Positions 26,243 to 35,421 are shown, counted from the stretch's first letter. The stretch: 55,515 nt of DNA from JAUNQW01 sp043424615 (GCA_043424615.1 JBHWOX010000011.1:1-55515); one strand, 5' to 3'. Numbers and translations are program-made. Notes: generated from the letters alone by a model not told the origin.

Positions 26243-27631
26243 TTATTGGTCTTCTTCTGCCCATTGTTTTCTTTTGCGGCTGACATAGTGAGGAATGTGT
26301 TTTTCTTGGGCACGTTCGATGGCCAAGGCATCTTCAGCCACATCTTTCGTGATGGTCGATCCTGCTCCAATAAAGCTATCTTGGCTCACCTCAACAGGCG
26401 AAACTACATTGACATTGCAGCCAATAAAGGACCGGTCGCCAATGCTTGATCGGTGTTTTTTGTGGCCATCATAATTCACAATAATACTGCCGCATCCAAA
26501 ATTGACCTCTTCACCCACATCCGCATCTCCAATATAGGTCAAATGACCTGCTTTGGAATGAGAGCCAACAGTAGAATTTTTAACCTCCACGAAATTACCA
26601 ATTTTCACCCCTTCTTCTAAGCGGCTGTTTGGTCTGAGATGGGCGTAGGGACCAATGGTAACCTGGTCTGCAATCTGTGACTGTTCCAGGGTAGAAGAAT
26701 GGATGGTCACTCCCTGACCAATCTGGCAGTTTTCAATCACGCTATGAGCTCCAATGACACAGTCTTCCCCAATGGTCGTCTGACCTTTTAAATAGACATT
26801 GGGTTCAATAACCGTATCTGCTCCAATTTCTACATCACAATCAATATAGCTGGATTGGGGATCAATGAAGGAGACCCCATTGACCATGTGCTGTTGATTA
26901 ATTCGCTGGCGCATCCATTGCTCGGCCTGAGCTAAGGCCTGGCGGTCGTTGACCCCTAAAGATTCACGAACATCGCTCATCTTATAAGCCGCAACGGTTT
27001 GCTTTTGACCCGTTAAAATTTCGATCACATCAGGCAGATAATACTCTCCCTGCTGGTTATCATTATTCACCTTGGGCAAATTATCGAATAAGGCGCGATT
27101 ATCAAATAAATAGGTACCGGTATTGATTTCTTTAATCTGACGTTCTTCATCTGTCGCATCTTTTTCTTCCACAATGCGTTCAATATAGCCTTCTTGATTG
27201 CGAATCATCCGGCCATAGCTGAAGGGTTCATCGACCTCTGCACTCAAGACGGTAGCCTTCGCTTGATGGTCTTCATGGTAATCGAAGGCGGCTTGTAAAG
27301 TTTCCGCTGTTAAAAGAGGAGTATCTCCCGAAAGAACAACGGTTGTTCCTTCTCTATCAGCTAAAAGCGACCGTGCCTGGTCTACAGCATGAGCCGTTCC
27401 CAGCTGCTCTTCCTGGTAAGCAAAGTCTGAACGGTCACCAATATAATCCTTCACCTGATCGGATCCGTGTCCAATGATAGTCACAATCTTATCAAGCGAC
27501 AACCCTTTTAACTGGTCAATCACATGGCCCACCATGGCCTTGCCGGCAACAGGATGTAAGACTTTATAATGTTTTGATTTCATACGCGACCCTTGTCCAG
27601 CCGCTAAAACGATGGCATATCTCTGACCCAT
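26243..27631 (-). CDS. glmU: bifunctional GlcNAc-1-P uridyltransferase / glucosamine-1-P acetyltransferase
   Basis: Makes UDP-GlcNAc for peptidoglycan. About 462 residues from ATG 27631 (MGQRYAIVLAAGQGSRMKSK), preferred over upstream ATGs on spacing. The N-terminal nucleotidyl-transferase domain has LAAGQGSRMKSKHYKVLHPVAGKAM and EEQLGTAHAV. The C-terminal left-handed beta-helix with hexapeptide repeats ends with the acetyl-CoA/His region HLTYIGDADVGE, NFGCGSIIVNYDGHKKH and IGAGSTITKDV. Heads the glmU-prs-prs2 unit. Confidence 0.97.
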   Translation of the reverse strand: MGQRYAIVLAAGQGSRMKSKHYKVLHPVAGKAMVGHVIDQLKGLSLDKIVTIIGHGSDQVKDYIGDRSDFAYQEEQLGTAHAVDQARSLLADREGTTVVLSGDTPLLTAETLQAAFDYHEDHQAKATVLSAEVDEPFSYGRMIRNQEGYIERIVEEKDATDEERQIKEINTGTYLFDNRALFDNLPKVNNDNQQGEYYLPDVIEILTGQKQTVAAYKMSDVRESLGVNDRQALAQAEQWMRQRINQQHMVNGVSFIDPQSSYIDCDVEIGADTVIEPNVYLKGQTTIGEDCVIGAHSVIENCQIGQGVTIHSSTLEQSQIADQVTIGPYAHLRPNSRLEEGVKIGNFVEVKNSTVGSHSKAGHLTYIGDADVGEEVNFGCGSIIVNYDGHKKHRSSIGDRSFIGCNVNVVSPVEVSQDSFIGAGSTITKDVAEDALAIERAQEKHIPHYVSRKRKQWAEEDQ

Positions 27632-27713
27632 ATTTTCACTCTTTCTAGTCATATTCAAAGTATCGTCTATATTTTATCTAATTTGCTTAGGCATTTCAAT
27701 TTGTCCACCAATA

Positions 27714-27760
27714 GCAAAAAAAGCCCGAGTGCAAGACTTCTGTCTCCGACTCGGGCTTAA
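27714..27760 (-). terminator. terminator of znuCB
   Basis: AAGCCCGAGT (27721-27730) pairs with ACTCGGGCTT (27749-27758). On the minus strand it is followed by TTTTTTT. It lies just past the znuB stop. Confidence 0.92.
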
Positions 27761-27767
27761 CTGCTGC

Positions 27768-28565
27768 TTATAATTTTTTTAATTGTTGAATGACTAGTGA
27801 TAAGGCAAAAATGCCAAGGTAAATCATCACAATGGTCGCTCCAGGAGGGGTGTCGTAGTAGTAGGAAAGGATTAAACCTGAAAACATGCCAATCATAGCG
27901 ATGATGACCCCGAGAAGGATGACCTTGTTGAATCCCGTAGTCAGACGCATGGCGATAGCTGCAGGAAAGATGAGAATAGCAGACACCAATAAGGCGCCAA
28001 CCGTTGGCATCATAAGGGCAATAGCCATCCCAGTTAAAACAACGAATATCTGGTTCATCAATTGAACAGGCAAGCCCTGCACCATGGCGGTTTCTTCGTC
28101 GAAAGTCAGGACATACATGGGTCTTTTGAAAACGATATACAAAAGAGTGATGCCCAAAGCTAAGGCGGTCAGTAAGTAAAGTTGTTCAGATGAGACAGTG
28201 ACAATGGAACCAAATAAAAATTGGTTAATACTTGACGAACTGGATTCATCTATACTCATTAAAATGAGTGCCAAGGCCATGCCACCAGACATTAAAAAGG
28301 CCATAGAAAGCTCAGAATAATGAATATATACTTTTCGTAAATATTCCAAGACCAAGGCCATCAAAGCAACAAATATCAAGGTCGATAGGGTGGGATTCAC
28401 CCCAATTAAAAAACCAATGGCCACTCCGGACAAGGAAATATGAGAGAGGGTATCCGCTACTAAAGCCTGCCGTCTTAAAATCAAAAAGAGACCGATGATG
28501 GGAGCAATCATTGAAATCAGACCAGCCGCTGTGAAAGCTTTGATCATGAAATCATAGTGAAACAT
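27768..28565 (-). CDS. znuB: metal (zinc) ABC transporter permease, ZnuB/AdcB family
   Basis: About 265 residues, ABC-3 family integral membrane protein with 7-8 hydrophobic segments. It carries the conserved RRQALVADTLSHISLSGVAIG coupling region near the N-terminus. ATG 28565 is taken as start (MFHYDFMIKAFTAAG); it overlaps the end of the ATPase gene. The Zur-type operator upstream points to zinc rather than manganese. Confidence 0.9.
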   Translation of the reverse strand: MFHYDFMIKAFTAAGLISMIAPIIGLFLILRRQALVADTLSHISLSGVAIGFLIGVNPTLSTLIFVALMALVLEYLRKVYIHYSELSMAFLMSGGMALALILMSIDESSSSSINQFLFGSIVTVSSEQLYLLTALALGITLLYIVFKRPMYVLTFDEETAMVQGLPVQLMNQIFVVLTGMAIALMMPTVGALLVSAILIFPAAIAMRLTTGFNKVILLGVIIAMIGMFSGLILSYYYDTPPGATIVMIYLGIFALSLVIQQLKKL

Positions 28566-29224
28566 TTCCAATTTTGCCCCCCCTTTCTAACCAAACGAAG
28601 ATGACGGTCTGCCAGCATTTTTAACTCATCTTGTTCGTGGGTCACCATCAAGACAGATTTTTTACTCTGGCTGCTTTCTTTTTTTAGAAAATCATATAAT
28701 ATGTGGCGCGACTCATGGTCCATACCAGTCGTGGGTTCATCCAAAACATAGAGGTCGGGTTCCATCGCTAACACCCGGGCAATCGACAGCCGCTGTTTTT
28801 GCCCACCAGATAATTCGCCCACGGCTGTATCCTTGTAAGGCCAGATCCCCACCATTTCTAAGGCCCATTGAACCTTTTTCTTGTCCTCTGACGTTAGGGG
28901 CTTAAACCATCGCCCACGCGGATAGCGTCCAGATTGGGCTAATTCATAAACTGTAGAAGGAAAACCCGCATTATATTGGGCTACCACCTGTGGAATATAA
29001 CCAATCACCAGCGGCTCGCCTTCGATGTTGTGATCAGCCAAATAAACCGAGCCCTGGTCTGGGTGTAAGACCCCCAAAATATTACGAATGAGGGTGGACT
29101 TGGCTGCTCCGTTCTCCCCTGTCAGCATGACAAATTCACCGGGCTCAACGGAAAAGCTCACATCTGCCAAGACAGGCTCCTTATCATATTTAAATCCTAA
29201 ATTTTTAACGTCTATATAGGACAT
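28544..29224 (-). CDS. znuC: metal (zinc) ABC transporter ATP-binding protein, ZnuC/AdcC family
   Basis: 226 residues from ATG 29224 (MSYIDVKNLGFKYDKEPVL). Walker A is GENGAAKSTLI (usually GPNGAGKST), with Q-loop IGYIPQ, signature LSGGQKQRLSIAR and Walker B LYVLDEPTTGMD. The GAAKST variant keeps the essential Lys-Ser/Thr. It drives uptake with the downstream permease. No substrate-binding lipoprotein gene is nearby, so it must be encoded elsewhere. Confidence 0.9.
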   Translation of the reverse strand: MSYIDVKNLGFKYDKEPVLADVSFSVEPGEFVMLTGENGAAKSTLIRNILGVLHPDQGSVYLADHNIEGEPLVIGYIPQVVAQYNAGFPSTVYELAQSGRYPRGRWFKPLTSEDKKKVQWALEMVGIWPYKDTAVGELSGGQKQRLSIARVLAMEPDLYVLDEPTTGMDHESRHILYDFLKKESSQSKKSVLMVTHEQDELKMLADRHLRLVRKGGQNWKCFTMIS

Positions 29225-29256
29225 CAAAGCTTCCCTCCCCTTTTACCTTCAAGTTA

Positions 29257-29313
29257 AATCGTAACCGATACGATTGACTGATTAATTTTACTCCTTTATT
29301 TAGAGGAATGCAA
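29257..29313 (-). promoter_or_regulatory. znuCB promoter with a Zur-type operator
   Basis: On the minus strand -35 TTGCAT (29308-29313), a 17-nt spacer and -10 TAAAAT (29285-29290). The palindrome AATCGTA-N5-TACGATT (29257-29275) covers the expected transcription start. It closely resembles the B. subtilis Zur box core (TCGTA...TACGA), so zinc-loaded Zur should repress. Confidence 0.82.
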
Positions 29314-29339
29314 GACGCCTCTGTTTTATTTAAAATAAA

Positions 29340-29406
29340 AAAGCACTTAACTCAACATATCAAAAGCGGTCACCCAAGCCCTTTGATATATTCATTAAGC
29401 GCTTTA
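29340..29406 (-). terminator. terminator downstream of veg
   Basis: Outer arms AAGCGCTTAA/TTAAGTGCTT and inner arms ATATCAAA/TTTGATAT, then TTTTTTA on the minus strand. Confidence 0.75.
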
Positions 29407-29411
29407 AAAAC

Positions 29412-29660
29412 TTAATCCACTAAGGATGTTACAAATTCAACATCAATGGTATTGGTCAAAATATCGATGTAACTATAAGAGACACAATCAAACTGCTCAC
29501 GAGCGTCTGTCAAGGAAACCACAAAGATAGACGGGTAAGAGTTGGAAATAATTCCCTTACGAACTTTCTTCTTTTTCCTTCCCATATTTGCTGTGACTAC
29601 GACCTCACGACCTAAATTTTCCTCTACCATATTTTTAATATCAGATATTTTATTAGGCAT
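29412..29660 (-). CDS. veg: Veg family protein
   Basis: 82 residues from ATG 29660 (MPNKISDIKNMVEENLGREV), preferred over 29669 by GGAG spacing. Typical Veg pattern: VTANMGRKKKKVRKGIISN, YPSIFVV and the C-terminal VSYSYIDILTNTIDV. Veg stimulates biofilm genes in B. subtilis (family knowledge). It lies next to ksgA as in many Firmicutes. Confidence 0.93.
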   Translation of the reverse strand: MPNKISDIKNMVEENLGREVVVTANMGRKKKKVRKGIISNSYPSIFVVSLTDAREQFDCVSYSYIDILTNTIDVEFVTSLVD

Positions 29661-29788
29661 GTCATCCACTCCTCACAGCTCATATTCTAGCACAAAATAA
29701 TATAGCTTTCAAGGATAACAAGAATAGAAAGCAAAGGCAAGGATTTTATATAAATTAACTCTGTTTTTTTCAAATTTTTTGCTCAGAA

Positions 29789-30688
29789 TTATGATTTGAA
29801 ATCATCGGTATCCAGGCCCTGATTTTCTAGGGCTTGGCTCAAGCTGGCAAATTGTTGAATATCTAAAGCTTCCCCCCTAATTTTGGGATCAAGACCTGCT
29901 TCAGCCATGGCATGGTCTATTTTTTCTTTGCTAGAATTTTCTTTGCCAAAAGCATTAATCAAGTTATTGCGTAAGGTTTTACGACGCTGGGCAAAAGAAC
30001 GACGAACTAAACCAAAGAAGAAGTCTTCATTTTCGACTTCAACTTTTTTATTTGCTCTTTTTTCCAATTGAATAATGGCTGAATCAACATTGGGCGCCGG
30101 GATGAAAACAGTTGGAGGAACGACGGCCGCCAATTCAACCTCCATCTCATATTGAACAGCAATAGATAAGGAGCCATACGCCTTAGTAGAAGGTGATGCA
30201 GACAAGCGCTCAGCCACCTCTTTTTGGACCATAATAGTCATAGCATCCAAAGGAATATCAGCCTGTAGAAAGTGCATCAAGATGGGGGTAGTCACATAAT
30301 AGGGAAGATTGGCCACTAAAACCAGCCGCTGGTAGCCAGAAAGATGACGGTCGATAAGACTTTTTAAGTCTAATTTCAAAGCATCTCCCTCAACCACGGT
30401 AATATTCTCATACTCCTTCAGCTCTTCCGCTAAAACAGGGAGAAAACGTTGATCAATTTCTAACGATAAGACACTCTGACCATACTCCGCTAAAAATTGA
30501 GTCAAGGCGCCGATTCCTGGGCCCACTTCAATCACTGCGGTTTGCTTGTCAATCCCAGCAATATTAATGATGTTTTCCATTATATTCGGATCAATAATAA
30601 AGTTTTGACCTAAACTTTTTTTAGCCGATAGGTCATATTTTTTCAAAATGTCTCGGGTACGTGATGGGGTCGCTATAGCTTGTTTCAT
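29789..30688 (-). CDS. ksgA: 16S rRNA dimethyladenosine transferase
   Basis: Dimethylates two adjacent adenines in helix 45 of 16S rRNA, a late 30S assembly checkpoint. 299 residues. SAM motifs: KSLGQNFIIDPNIM, VIEVGPGIGALT, VLSLEID and the catalytic VANLPYYVTTPI (NLPY). Its start overlaps the rnmV stop by 4 nt (ATGA), so translation is coupled. Confidence 0.97.
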   Translation of the reverse strand: MKQAIATPSRTRDILKKYDLSAKKSLGQNFIIDPNIMENIINIAGIDKQTAVIEVGPGIGALTQFLAEYGQSVLSLEIDQRFLPVLAEELKEYENITVVEGDALKLDLKSLIDRHLSGYQRLVLVANLPYYVTTPILMHFLQADIPLDAMTIMVQKEVAERLSASPSTKAYGSLSIAVQYEMEVELAAVVPPTVFIPAPNVDSAIIQLEKRANKKVEVENEDFFFGLVRRSFAQRRKTLRNNLINAFGKENSSKEKIDHAMAEAGLDPKIRGEALDIQQFASLSQALENQGLDTDDFKS

Positions 30689-31251
30689 TCGTTCATTTCC
30701 TTTTTATTTATTTGTTTTAGAGCTTGGAGGACGTCTTCTTGGTTTAAGTCAAACATATCCAGTCTTTTCTTGAGTTGCTTGCCATTGGTATAGCCGATAT
30801 GGAGCTCTTGCCCCAGAAGTTGGCGGCGAATCTTCGCTCCTGGCCCGTTGATGAGTCCTTGTTCCCTCAAAAAGGGCATATCAATATCACTTTTCTGAGA
30901 GTGGGTCAGCTGGCTCACATGAGCTGCCTCCAGGGCCTGAATAATCACCCTGTCAGAGGCATGCTCCACTCCCAAGCTCCCTTTTTTAGGTGATTGGGCA
31001 TCCGCTTGTTCGATAAAGGCATGTTTGGCATCAGGAATACGAGCCATAATCGTTTTTCTAATTTTTTCACCCGGATAATCGGGATCGGTGAAGACAATGA
31101 CTCCCCTTTGCCGGTGAGATTTTTCAATCAAGGCCAGGGTCTCCTCGTCGATAGCAGATCCTCTGGTTTCAATCGTGTCCGCATCAACCACACTTTGAAT
31201 ACGCTGGGTATCGGACTTGCCCTCCACGACAATGACTTCTTGAATTTTCAT
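30685..31251 (-). CDS. rnmV: ribonuclease M5
   Basis: TOPRIM-fold nuclease that matures 5S rRNA. 188 residues. The catalytic Glu is in EVIVVEGKSDTQ and the metal Asp pair in VIVFTDPDYPGEKIR; the AFIEQADA and KKGSLGVEHA segments are typical. Between tatD and ksgA, the B. subtilis order. Confidence 0.95.
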   Translation of the reverse strand: MKIQEVIVVEGKSDTQRIQSVVDADTIETRGSAIDEETLALIEKSHRQRGVIVFTDPDYPGEKIRKTIMARIPDAKHAFIEQADAQSPKKGSLGVEHASDRVIIQALEAAHVSQLTHSQKSDIDMPFLREQGLINGPGAKIRRQLLGQELHIGYTNGKQLKKRLDMFDLNQEDVLQALKQINKKEMNE

Positions 31252-31271
31252 TTTTCTAGCCCCACTTCCTC

Positions 31272-32039
31272 CTACAACAAGCCGAATAATTCTTCAGCAT
31301 TACGGCTAGTGATAGCAGCCATTTCTTCGACAGACATTCCCCGAATGTCCGCCAAACGTTCTAAGACATAGCGGGTGTAAGCAGGTCGGTTGGTCTGCCC
31401 TCTTTTGGGTTCAGGAGCCAAATAAGGGGCATCCGTTTCCACCAAGAGTCGGTCTGCCGGCGCCATTGTTGCACTCTCACGGACTTCAGGAGCATTCTTG
31501 AAAGTCAAAACACCTGAAAAAGACAGATGCATCCCTATGTCTAAGAATTTACGCGCCCAGTCTGCCCCTAAGTTAAAACTGTGCATGATGCCCCCAATGT
31601 CGCGGATATCTTCTTCTTTTAAGATCCGGTAAACATCTTCGGTCGCTTCACGGTTATGAATACTGATGGGAAGTCCCAAAGATTTAGCTAGGGCAATTTG
31701 ACGGCGGAAGACCTGCTGTTGGACCTCATGGGGAGCCGTATCCCAGTGATAATCCAAGCCCATTTCTCCTACAGCTAAGATCCGGTCGCCTTGGAGCTTT
31801 TCTTTCAGATAGGCTTCCACTTCGTCATTATAAGACCCTGCTTCGGTCGGATGCCAACCTATAATGGCATAGACTTCATCATAAGTTTCTGCTTGTTCCA
31901 AAGCCGTTTCAATGCTTTCAAAATCAAAACCGACCACCGCCATACGAGTCACCCCCATGCGACGGGCTTCTTCAATTTCTTCAGCTGCCTGATTTTTTAA
32001 ATCTTCCACATTCAAGTGGGTATGGGTATCAAAAATCAT
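31272..32039 (-). CDS. tatD: TatD-family metal-dependent hydrolase (DNase)
   Basis: About 255 residues from ATG 32039 (MIFDTHTHLNVEDL). Metal ligands seen: the DTHTHLN His pair, the Glu in VGEMGLDYHWD, ISIHNREAT, MHSFNLG and VETDAPYLAPEPKRGQTN. TatD proteins are 3'-5' DNA exonucleases with a TIM barrel. Co-transcribed with rnmV and ksgA. Confidence 0.94.
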   Translation of the reverse strand: MIFDTHTHLNVEDLKNQAAEEIEEARRMGVTRMAVVGFDFESIETALEQAETYDEVYAIIGWHPTEAGSYNDEVEAYLKEKLQGDRILAVGEMGLDYHWDTAPHEVQQQVFRRQIALAKSLGLPISIHNREATEDVYRILKEEDIRDIGGIMHSFNLGADWARKFLDIGMHLSFSGVLTFKNAPEVRESATMAPADRLLVETDAPYLAPEPKRGQTNRPAYTRYVLERLADIRGMSVEEMAAITSRNAEELFGLL

Positions 32040-32056
32040 ATCCTTTCTCCCTTCCA

Positions 32057-32099
32057 ATCAAAAAGGACTCGCTTCGCTCATCAGCAAGCAAGTCCTTCC
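32057..32099 (-). terminator. terminator between metG and tatD
   Basis: AAGGACTTGCTTGC pairs with GCGAAGCGAGTCCTT around a short loop, followed by TTTTTG on the minus strand. Confidence 0.82.
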
Positions 32100-32107
32100 A
32101 TTCGTCT

Positions 32108-34099
32108 CTATGAAATTTCAGAACCATTAATAGCCGCAGGGTCCACTTCAACTAATTTTAAGTTGCCCTTGCCGTCTTCAGCAGATAAAATCATACCTTG
32201 ACTCCAGTGACCACGTAAGCGGCGAGGTTTCAAGTTGGAAACGATCGCCACTTTTTTGCCGATTAAGGCTTTAGGGTCAGGATAGTAAGCGGCCACCCCA
32301 GATAAAATTTGACGGTCTTGGTCATCTCCAGCATCCAAACGGAATTGCAAGAGTTTGTCGGCATTTTCAACTTTCTTACAGTCTTTTATTTCAGCGACTT
32401 TTAATTCAATGGCTTCAAAAGCATCAAATTCGATTTCATTTTCAACATTTAATTCGGTCTCTTCTGGGTCCCATTCTTTAGAAGCTCCACCCATTTGGTC
32501 GCGGATGTATTCTACTTCTTCTTCCACTTCCAAGCGAGGGAAAATCGGTTCTGCTTTTTCAACCACTTGACTACCACCGGAATAAGCACCGAAGTTTAGC
32601 TGGTCAAAATCATCTAACAAGTCTAAGTTTAGGCCCAATTGTTGGAAAATTTGACGAGGGCTTTCGAGTAACACCGGTTGAATCAGGCTAGCAGCTAGGC
32701 GTAAGCTCTCAACCAAGTGGTAAAGAACACTATCTAAAGCATCTGCTTGACTTTCATCCTTAGCTAATACCCACGGTTCCGTCTCATCAATATATTTATT
32801 CGTCCGTGAAATGAAGGACCAGACGTCTTCCAAGGCATGGGAGAAGTGCATGTTATTCATTTTCTCATGGTAAGAATCAATGGTATCCAAGGCTTTTTTA
32901 CGGAGAGAAGCATCAAAATCAGTCACTTCTCCAGCATCTTCAGGAACTTGGCCATCTCGGTATTTGTTAATCATGGATACCGTACGATTCAGTAAGTTCC
33001 CTAAATCATTAGCTAGGTCGGAATTGATTCGGCCAATATAATCTTCAGGAGTGAACACTCCGTCTGAACCGAAAGAAACTTCACGCATTAAATAATAGCG
33101 CAAGGTGTCTAAACCATAGCGGTCAACCAGGGTATCAGGGTAAACGACATTCCCTTTGGACTTAGACATTTTTCCGTCCTGCATGAGCAACCATCCATGG
33201 CCAAAAACTTGGTCTGGCAAGGGCAGGTCGAGAGCCATCAACATAATCGGCCAGTAAATGGTATGGAAACGAACGATTTCTTTACCCACCATGTGAACAT
33301 TAGCCGGCCAATATTTTTGGAATTTCTCATCATTTTCTGTCCCATAACCTAAGGCAGTGATGTAGTTGGCTAGGGCATCGATCCAAACATAAACCACATG
33401 GTCAGGGTTAGAGCGGACAGGAATTCCCCAATCAAAAGTCGTACGGGAAACCGCTAAATCTTCCAAGCCCGGTTTGATGAAATTATTGATCATTTCATTT
33501 TTTCGTGACTCCGGTTGGATAAAATTAGGGTGGTCTTCATAATATTGCAAGAGGCGGTCGGCGTACTTGCTCTTCTTGAAGAAATAAGATTCTTCTTTGA
33601 CCCGCTCTACCTCATGGCCACTTTCAGGTGATCTTCCGCCAATCACCTTGCCGTCTTCATCGCGAACAATATCGACCAGCTGGCTTTCTGTGTAGTAGGT
33701 TTCATCTGGCACAGAATACCAACCTTCATACTCGTCTAAGTAGACGTCTCCCTGTTCAATATACTGTTCAAAAATATCCTGAACAATCTTACGATGTTGC
33801 GGGTTGGTGGTGCGGATGAATTGATCATTAGAAATGCCTAATTTTTTCCAAAGTTGCTGCATCTGTTCAGCCATACCGTCCACATATTCTTGCGGGCTAA
33901 TATTTAATTCTTCAGCTTTTTCTTGAATTTTTTGTCCATGCTCATCTGAACCGGTCAGATAATAAACATCTAAACCTTGTAAACGTTTATAGCGAGCTAA
34001 AACGTCACAAGCAATGGTAGAATAAGCATTCCCAATATGTAATTTTCCGCTCGGATAATAAATAGGGGTCGTGATATAAAAAGTATTGTCAGTTGACAT
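32108..34099 (-). CDS. metG: methionyl-tRNA synthetase
   Basis: Charges tRNA-Met. 663 residues. Class I signature is seen in TPIYYPSGKLHIGNAYST (HIGN), with KMSKS in MQDGKMSKSKGNVVYPD. A C-terminal tRNA-binding OB domain starts near residue 560 (IELKVAEIKDCKKVENADKL). No zinc-knuckle cysteines are seen in the insertion. The start ATG 34099 has GAGGAGG. An extended -10 (TGTTATAAT, about 34152-34160) lies upstream. Confidence 0.97.
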   Translation of the reverse strand: MSTDNTFYITTPIYYPSGKLHIGNAYSTIACDVLARYKRLQGLDVYYLTGSDEHGQKIQEKAEELNISPQEYVDGMAEQMQQLWKKLGISNDQFIRTTNPQHRKIVQDIFEQYIEQGDVYLDEYEGWYSVPDETYYTESQLVDIVRDEDGKVIGGRSPESGHEVERVKEESYFFKKSKYADRLLQYYEDHPNFIQPESRKNEMINNFIKPGLEDLAVSRTTFDWGIPVRSNPDHVVYVWIDALANYITALGYGTENDEKFQKYWPANVHMVGKEIVRFHTIYWPIMLMALDLPLPDQVFGHGWLLMQDGKMSKSKGNVVYPDTLVDRYGLDTLRYYLMREVSFGSDGVFTPEDYIGRINSDLANDLGNLLNRTVSMINKYRDGQVPEDAGEVTDFDASLRKKALDTIDSYHEKMNNMHFSHALEDVWSFISRTNKYIDETEPWVLAKDESQADALDSVLYHLVESLRLAASLIQPVLLESPRQIFQQLGLNLDLLDDFDQLNFGAYSGGSQVVEKAEPIFPRLEVEEEVEYIRDQMGGASKEWDPEETELNVENEIEFDAFEAIELKVAEIKDCKKVENADKLLQFRLDAGDDQDRQILSGVAAYYPDPKALIGKKVAIVSNLKPRRLRGHWSQGMILSAEDGKGNLKLVEVDPAAINGSEIS

Positions 34100-34183
34100 A
34101 GCTATCCTCCTCGACTTTTCGAAATGGTTGTCACATTTCGCTTACTTTCACATTATAACACGTTTATGACTAGCTTAACACCG

Positions 34184-34211
34184 TTGTATTTTTTATGAGT
34201 TGCTATAGAAT
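34184..34211 (+). promoter_or_regulatory. promoter of the 34301-35359 gene
   Basis: -35 TTGTAT (34184-34189), 16-nt spacer, -10 TAGAAT (34206-34211). It is divergent from the metG promoter. Confidence 0.55.
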
Positions 34212-34300
34212 AGGTGAAAAGCCTTAGCTTCAATATCAAAGTTTGGGGCTTCACGCTTGAAAACTGCTTGAAACTGAGGTCAATAAAAAGGGAGCTTGCC

Positions 34301-35359
34301 ATGGCAAATGTTTTAGAAGAGCGTTTATTTTCTATTATAAAAAAATGCTATCATGAAAAATTCTGGGAAAGCTTTGACGATGCCCAACTGATTGCCCTCC
34401 AACTTCCCAAGGAAAAAGAACCCCTTTTTATCTCAATCATGGGAAGTAGCGGAGATCCTTATGGTTTTTTAATTTACAGAGGTTACAAACAACTGGCCTA
34501 TCTTTACCAAGCTTTAAATGAGCCTACGGAGGATGGGCTTCCTCTCCAGCAAAATTGCTTAGCCATTTACTTTGAAGATCGGGAAAATCTCAAAGCCCCC
34601 GAATACCAACGGATTAAAAAAAGTGGAATCACTTTTCGCGGCCGGAAAGCTTGGCCTATTATTGTCGATTTTACTCCCGGCTATCTGCCCAGTATCTTTC
34701 GAGACACACATCACTTATGGCTAATCCATGGTTTGGAATGCCTCTACGACACGGCCAAAGCTTTTCGTCAGGATATGAGTCGTTATGACCGTGAGGAGAT
34801 TGAGCAATTTATAGCCTTCCCGGGTCGAACTTATGACACCGATAGGAAGCACGAGGACCGCCTCTTTAAAGTGCCTTCCATTTACCGGCAAGGTATTAAT
34901 AAAGAAAGTTTCGGTCGCTATTCCCTCACCCTCTCTGATTTTGAAATCTTGAGGGCACAAAAGCTCCCTTCTAAAGCCGGCCGATGGGAGATGGACATTC
35001 TTCCTATCCAAGTGCCGACCGATTTAGGAGAAAATAACCAAGTTCTCGACCGCCCTTTCTATCCATTCTTGTTTATCCTCGCTGACCCAACCGAACAGGA
35101 CATATTAAGCTTACAACTATTAAAAGCCGATGACGTAGAGGAGTTTCAGCGTAGCTTGGTCCATCTGATGATTAATAAGGACTACCGCCCTCAAAGTATT
35201 TCTATAAAAGACAGTAAGCAGAGAGTCTATCTTTACGCTTATTTTTCTAAACTTTTTGAACATTTGGAAATCACTCTCCACATCCAGGAAGAGTTAGCTA
35301 TGATTGACAGCTTTAGTGAAGAGTTGACTGAAATGACCTTCCAAGAAGAGGAATCGTAA
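34301..35359 (+). CDS. uncharacterised two-domain protein (DUF7309/DUF6930-like)
   Basis: 352 residues from ATG 34301 (MANVLEERLFSIIKKCYHEK) behind AAAGGGAG; the longer frame to 34214 lacks a ribosome site. I do not recognise a function. Residues about 15-190 (LFISIMGSSGDPYGFLIYRG and LAIYFEDRENL) resemble DUF7309. Residues about 230-345 (YPFLFILADPTEQDILSLQL and YAYFSKLFEHLEITLHIQEE) resemble DUF6930. It has no signal peptide or TM segment, so it is probably cytoplasmic. It is a single gene on the plus strand, inserted between metG and tyrS with its own promoter and terminator. Family assignment is from memory of the pattern only. Confidence 0.6.
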   Translation: MANVLEERLFSIIKKCYHEKFWESFDDAQLIALQLPKEKEPLFISIMGSSGDPYGFLIYRGYKQLAYLYQALNEPTEDGLPLQQNCLAIYFEDRENLKAPEYQRIKKSGITFRGRKAWPIIVDFTPGYLPSIFRDTHHLWLIHGLECLYDTAKAFRQDMSRYDREEIEQFIAFPGRTYDTDRKHEDRLFKVPSIYRQGINKESFGRYSLTLSDFEILRAQKLPSKAGRWEMDILPIQVPTDLGENNQVLDRPFYPFLFILADPTEQDILSLQLLKADDVEEFQRSLVHLMINKDYRPQSISIKDSKQRVYLYAYFSKLFEHLEITLHIQEELAMIDSFSEELTEMTFQEEES

Positions 35360-35371
35360 AAATGAAAAAAT

Positions 35372-35404
35372 GAAGCAGATCTCGGGAGTGAGATCTGCTT
35401 TTTT
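35372..35404 (+). terminator. terminator of the 34301-35359 gene
   Basis: AGCAGATCTC/GAGATCTGCT hairpin followed by TTTTTT. Confidence 0.9.
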
Positions 35405-35421
35405 ATCTTCCATTCCAAAAT

